This document shows positions 8,136 to 10,276 of a DNA stretch of 10,276 bases, piece by piece. A program made the position numbers and the translations under genes. Numbering within the stretch: position 1 is the stretch's first letter; each line of letters opens with the position of its first letter. The notes beneath the pieces are model-generated. The model was given only the letters and a program-made list of their open reading frames with translations. It did not search any database and was not told where the DNA came from. Source of the DNA: Acholeplasmataceae bacterium (GTDB lineage: Bacteria > Bacillota_I > Bacilli_A > Acholeplasmatales > Acholeplasmataceae); the NCBI GenBank assembly GCA_023264085.1, contig JALQTF010000032.1, positions 1 through 10,276 of the forward strand, given 5' to 3'.

Positions 8136-9596
8136 CTATGATATCCGATTTAAGAGTTCAGATTTTGATTGTGTATACAATATATTGACGCGATCATTAA
8201 GTGCAATCGCTACATCCGCAAGAAGAACATCTCCATCTCTGATTGCATCAAGTAGAGTCGAAATTGTATAATTTGTTCCATCGATTGTACCATATGTACC
8301 ATTCCATCTTGCTTGCACATATCCAGGAACTGTTTTTAATCCTTCAATAATAAATGAATCATGCGCGAGAACTTTCCGGTATTCACTCATCATGCCAGAA
8401 GGTAATAAATCGAAATAGGCATCTAAAAGCTCTTGATCTTGTTGAAGTGGTGCAAAATTTACTGTTCCAGATTCGGGGAAATTTTCAGCGATTTCTAATC
8501 GCTTAAGATAGCCTTCTTTTCCAAAACCCATCCATTTTGCAAGTTCATAAGCAAGTTCAGGATGCTCAGTTCCTTGACCAACCACTAAGTAGTCTAAAAC
8601 AACAGGGATACGTTGGACACCATCCACAATTATTGGTGTACCAATAAAGTCAATATTTGCATTATACATGCCTGAATCCTCATCAAGTAATTCTGGCATC
8701 ATCCATCCAAAGTCATATGTACCACCCCAGCGAACAGCATGACGACCTTTTGACCATTGAGTGCCTTCACCTTCAGAGTACCAAGTGACTTTTTGTTCAA
8801 CAGAAGAAGCCTCCCAAACATAAGGATACGTTGCAGATGCACTTTCATTGTAAAAACTTTGTTGAAAAGCCATGGCACTAGCAAATGCATCGCTATCTAG
8901 ATGAAAGCCATTTTCATTAAAAGTATACCAACCTAAAGAACCGTCGTATTGAGCAGGTAACCATTCAAAAAAACGAGAGACGCCTTCAAATCCTACGACA
9001 CCTGTTCCATCTTCTGGATAAGTCGCAACATCTTCTGAGAGTTCTAGTAAATCATCAAAAGTAATACCAAAAGATGGTCTTTCTACATTCGCGTTGTCAA
9101 AAATAGTATTATTAACAAAATAACCAAAATAAAAATTTGATTGTGGAATGCCAAAATATCTATCTGCATAAACCGCTGCAGTGGAAATATCTTCGGGAAC
9201 ATTTGCAAGCTCTGGATCATTAATCATAATATCTGTCATATCTTCAGCCCATCCATTAATCACTGCAGTAGGAACTGTAGCATACATATAGACATCAGGA
9301 AGTTCCCCAGAAGCTGCCATAGAAGCAAGCATCTCATCCCAATTCATATCAACTTCAACTTCAGGATTGTCTGCACTTGGGATTTTTGGACGTTCTAAGA
9401 TTTCCACTCTAACACCATCGTGCGCATCAGAAAAGGCATCTAATAAACGCCTTTCAAGATTATAAGCTTCTGGTGTTCCTAAATTCCACCCTGCGTACGT
9501 GATGACAATGTCATCATCTTCTGGATCATTTCCACCACAAGATACAAGCACCACTAGCGCAGCAAATAATAAAACACTCATCAACAATTTCTTCAT
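8136..9596 (-). CDS. Lipoprotein extracellular solute-binding protein of a carbohydrate ABC transporter
   Basis: First gene of the operon; the 486-residue product has a type II signal peptide (KKLLMSVLLFAALVVLVSC) with lipobox LVSC and lipidation predicted at Cys20, followed by an acidic linker GGNDPEDDD. The mature part has the family-1 solute-binding layout: IVITYAGWNLGTPEAYNLER at 31-50, ELPDVYMYA at 98-106, a hinge-like YFGIPQSNFYFGYFVNN at 147-163, and ELAKWMGF in the C-lobe. Many aromatics (F155, Y156, F157, W212, W223, W261, W272, W281, W290, W298) would suit sugar stacking. ATG is preceded by AAAGGAG with good spacing, the clearest ribosome site in the cluster, so this is probably the most abundant product. 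Transcription comes from the promoter at 9743-9715 under two palindromic operators. A sugar or oligosaccharide substrate is likely but unidentified. Confidence 0.95.
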   Translation of the reverse strand: MKKLLMSVLLFAALVVLVSCGGNDPEDDDIVITYAGWNLGTPEAYNLERRLLDAFSDAHDGVRVEILERPKIPSADNPEVEVDMNWDEMLASMAASGELPDVYMYATVPTAVINGWAEDMTDIMINDPELANVPEDISTAAVYADRYFGIPQSNFYFGYFVNNTIFDNANVERPSFGITFDDLLELSEDVATYPEDGTGVVGFEGVSRFFEWLPAQYDGSLGWYTFNENGFHLDSDAFASAMAFQQSFYNESASATYPYVWEASSVEQKVTWYSEGEGTQWSKGRHAVRWGGTYDFGWMMPELLDEDSGMYNANIDFIGTPIIVDGVQRIPVVLDYLVVGQGTEHPELAYELAKWMGFGKEGYLKRLEIAENFPESGTVNFAPLQQDQELLDAYFDLLPSGMMSEYRKVLAHDSFIIEGLKTVPGYVQARWNGTYGTIDGTNYTISTLLDAIRDGDVLLADVAIALNDRVNILYTQSKSELLNRIS

Positions 9597-9602
9597 AGAA
9601 AT

Positions 9603-9609
9603 CTCCTTT
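9603..9609 (-). promoter_or_regulatory. Ribosome binding site of the lipoprotein gene
   Basis: AAAGGAG lies 6 nt before the ATG at 9596, a near-ideal match and spacing. It starts immediately after the leader palindrome, so a hairpin there would leave it exposed rather than buried. It is the best ribosome site in front of an ATG in this operon. Confidence 0.8.
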
Positions 9610-9629
9610 TGATGTAATCGCTTACATCA
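9610..9629. promoter_or_regulatory. cre-like operator (CcpA-type) in the operon leader; also a potential RNA hairpin
   Basis: The minus strand reads TGATGTAAGCGATTACATCA. Its 14-bp core TGTAAGCGATTACA (9626-9613) matches the CcpA cre consensus TGNAARCGNWWWCA at every position. It lies about 80 bp downstream of the predicted start, where a bound CcpA-like protein could block elongation under good carbon supply. As RNA the same 20 nt can fold into an 8-bp stem closed by a GCGA (GNRA) tetraloop, ending directly before the AAAGGAG ribosome site of the lipoprotein gene. Which of the two forms matters cannot be told from sequence. Confidence 0.65.
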
Positions 9630-9698
9630 TTCATGTATTTTTTACGCCATTCAAATTAAAATTTATTGACGGCGTATAGTGATGTCTCGATTGATATC

Positions 9699-9708
9699 GA
9701 AACGTTTC
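9699..9708. promoter_or_regulatory. LacI-family-type operator at the transcription start
   Basis: GAAACGTTTC is a perfect 10-bp palindrome with a central CG, the hallmark of LacI/GalR-family operators. It extends to 16 bp (9696-9711) with one mismatched pair. It begins at the predicted start of transcription, just 6 bp downstream of the -10 box, so a bound repressor would block the promoter. It does not fit the 14-bp cre spacing, so a local sugar-responsive repressor rather than CcpA is the likelier partner. The regulator gene is not in the window. Confidence 0.6.
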
Positions 9709-9714
9709 AATTTC

Positions 9715-9743
9715 ATTATATGATAACTATGTTTTTATTTCAA
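9715..9743 (-). promoter_or_regulatory. Sigma-A-type promoter of the six-gene operon
   Basis: On the minus strand TTGAAA (9743-9738) is followed by a 17-bp spacer and a perfect TATAAT (9720-9715). Transcription should begin near 9708, leaving a leader of about 112 nt before the ATG at 9596. The 29 bases upstream of the -35 box (9752-9780) are almost pure A/T and could act as an UP element. No other minus-strand promoter this good was seen in the gap or at the gene junctions. Confidence 0.8.
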
Positions 9744-9817
9744 CCAAAACAGGAAAAATTATTGATTTAATTAAATAAAAGTTGTTTTTGTGACGTTAAA
9801 TAATCGGTGATGTGGTA

Positions 9818-9829
9818 ACCTTATAAGGT
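9818..9829 (+). promoter_or_regulatory. 12-bp palindrome overlapping the Shine-Dalgarno region of the typA-like gene
   Basis: ACCTTATAAGGT is a perfect palindrome. Its right arm supplies AAGGT of the purine-rich ribosome site AAGGTGAGGG (9825-9834) in front of the ATG at 9840. In RNA it could pair as a 4-bp stem with a UAUA loop and partly mask the site, but the stem is short and may mean nothing. No convincing plus-strand promoter was found for this gene. Confidence 0.35.
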
Positions 9830-9839
9830 GAGGGTTTAA

Positions 9840-10276
9840 ATGAAAGAAAAAATTATCAATATTGCAGTCATTGCTCATGTAGATACCGGGAAGTCTACAC
9901 TAGTTGATGCACTTCTTAGACAGAGTGGTGTGTTTAGTGCCCATGAAGTTGTAGTATCACAAGTGATGGACTCTAATGATTTAGAACGTGAACGTGGGAT
10001 TACGATTTATTCTAAAAACTGTGCTATTAAATATAAAGATTATAAAATCAATATTGTAGATACACCTGGACATGCAGATTTTTCAAGTGAAGTAGAACGC
10101 ATTATTAAGACAGTCGATACCGTTATTTTACTTGTAGATGCAACCGATGGACCAATGCCTCAAACACGTGTGGTATTAGAACGTGCACTAAGAAATGGTC
10201 TTCGTCCAATTGTTATGATCAATAAAATTGATAAAAAAGATGCACGACCTAATGAAGTCATTGATTTATGTTTTGA
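9840..10276 (+). CDS. typA: TypA/BipA-like translational GTPase (N-terminal 145 codons, runs off the window)
   Basis: Ribosome-associated GTPase of the EF-G/LepA superfamily, cytosolic, acting in ribosome assembly and stress adaptation. Only part of the G domain is present. Motifs: G1 AHVDTGKST (12-20), G2 in [14 protein letters not shown] (43-56), G3 DTPGH (74-78), G4 NKID (128-131). The [12 protein letters not shown] block plus MPQTR and ARPNEV separate it from LepA, EF-G and tetracycline-resistance proteins. Several usually invariant TypA residues differ: HVDHGK reads HVDTGK, HADFGGEVER reads [10 protein letters not shown], and ILAKNTAI reads IYSKNCAI, so it is a diverged member or a paralogue. 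Purine-rich AAGGTGAGGG precedes the ATG. It is divergent from the sugar operon and functionally unrelated; the shared 243-nt gap is the only link. Confidence 0.9.
   Translation, partial: MKEKIINIAVIAHVDTGKSTLVDALLRQSGVFSAHEVVVSQVMDSNDLERERGITIYSKNCAIKYKDYKINIVDTPGHADFSSEVERIIKTVDTVILLVDATDGPMPQTRVVLERALRNGLRPIVMINKIDKKDARPNEVIDLCF

Noticed and set aside
9141..9398. Plus-strand open frame of 85 codons
   Set aside because: It lies wholly antisense to the lipoprotein gene, has no ribosome site, and its product is a cysteine- and isoleucine-rich shadow of the real frame.
9597..9839. Riboswitch or T-box in the operon leader
   Set aside because: The leader is only about 112 nt, with one short hairpin before the ribosome site and no terminator-like stem with a U-run; the palindromes are explained better as protein operators.
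9840..10276. Tetracycline ribosomal-protection protein or LepA
   Set aside because: The [17 protein letters not shown] and ARPNEV blocks are those of TypA/BipA, not of Tet(M), EF-G or LepA.
1..10276. Mycoplasma genetic code (TGA as tryptophan)
   Set aside because: All genes read to full family length with TGA as stop, and conserved tryptophans are written TGG.
1..10276. Insertion sequence, CRISPR array, tRNA or rRNA
   Set aside because: No transposase, inverted-repeat ends, regularly spaced repeats or tRNA-like fold was seen; coding sequence fills all but the 243-nt intergenic gap.

Overview
The window is AT-rich, gene-dense bacterial DNA. It holds one tightly packed six-gene operon on the minus strand (9596 down to 1, running off the left edge). 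Divergent from it, on the plus strand, is the start of a typA/bipA-like translational GTPase gene (9840 to the right edge). The low GC, Firmicutes-style Shine-Dalgarno sites, TTG/GTG starts, LacI/CcpA-type operators and a small Cys-lipoprotein binding protein point to a low-GC Gram-positive or Acholeplasma/Izemoplasma-type mollicute. Tryptophan is written TGG and the long frames stay open with TGA read as stop, so the code is the standard one, not the Mycoplasma code. The exact genus cannot be fixed from this sequence alone.

Operon order in the direction of transcription: (1) lipoprotein solute-binding protein, 9596-8136; (2) 971-residue secreted protein with N-terminal beta-sandwich, carbohydrate-binding-like regions and a C-terminal solute-binding domain, 8134-5219; (3) MalF-type permease, 5226-4312; (4) MalG-type permease, 4322-3447; (5) 667-residue membrane protein with a signal peptide, six NHL-like blades, a TPR-like hairpin and a Yip1-like multi-pass domain, 3445-1442; (6) the first 483 codons of a large DUF5696-type extracytoplasmic protein, 1449-1. 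Junctions are +1, -8, -11, +1 and -8 nt, so the genes are almost certainly co-transcribed and probably translationally coupled. No ATPase gene is present; a shared MsmK/MalK-type ATPase elsewhere in the genome, or a gene beyond the left edge, would have to energise the transporter.

The 243-nt divergent intergenic region (9597-9839) carries a clear sigma-A promoter for the operon (TTGAAA, 17 bp, TATAAT). A LacI-family-type palindrome lies at the predicted transcription start. A second palindrome, a perfect match to the CcpA cre consensus, sits just upstream of the first Shine-Dalgarno site. The two operator centres are 84 bp apart, about eight helical turns, which would suit DNA looping.

Together the genes look like a carbohydrate (probably oligo- or polysaccharide) capture and import module. 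Two different binding proteins and a permease pair are joined to two surface proteins of unknown role. I recall similar DUF5696 / YIP1 / permease / large-binding-protein clusters from Paenibacillus-type genomes, but the substrate and the jobs of the NHL-Yip1 and DUF5696 proteins are, as far as I know, undescribed. This is the best candidate in the window for an uncharacterised system. The whole window is covered by genes apart from the 243-nt control region, and no RNA gene, mobile element, CRISPR array or terminator was seen.
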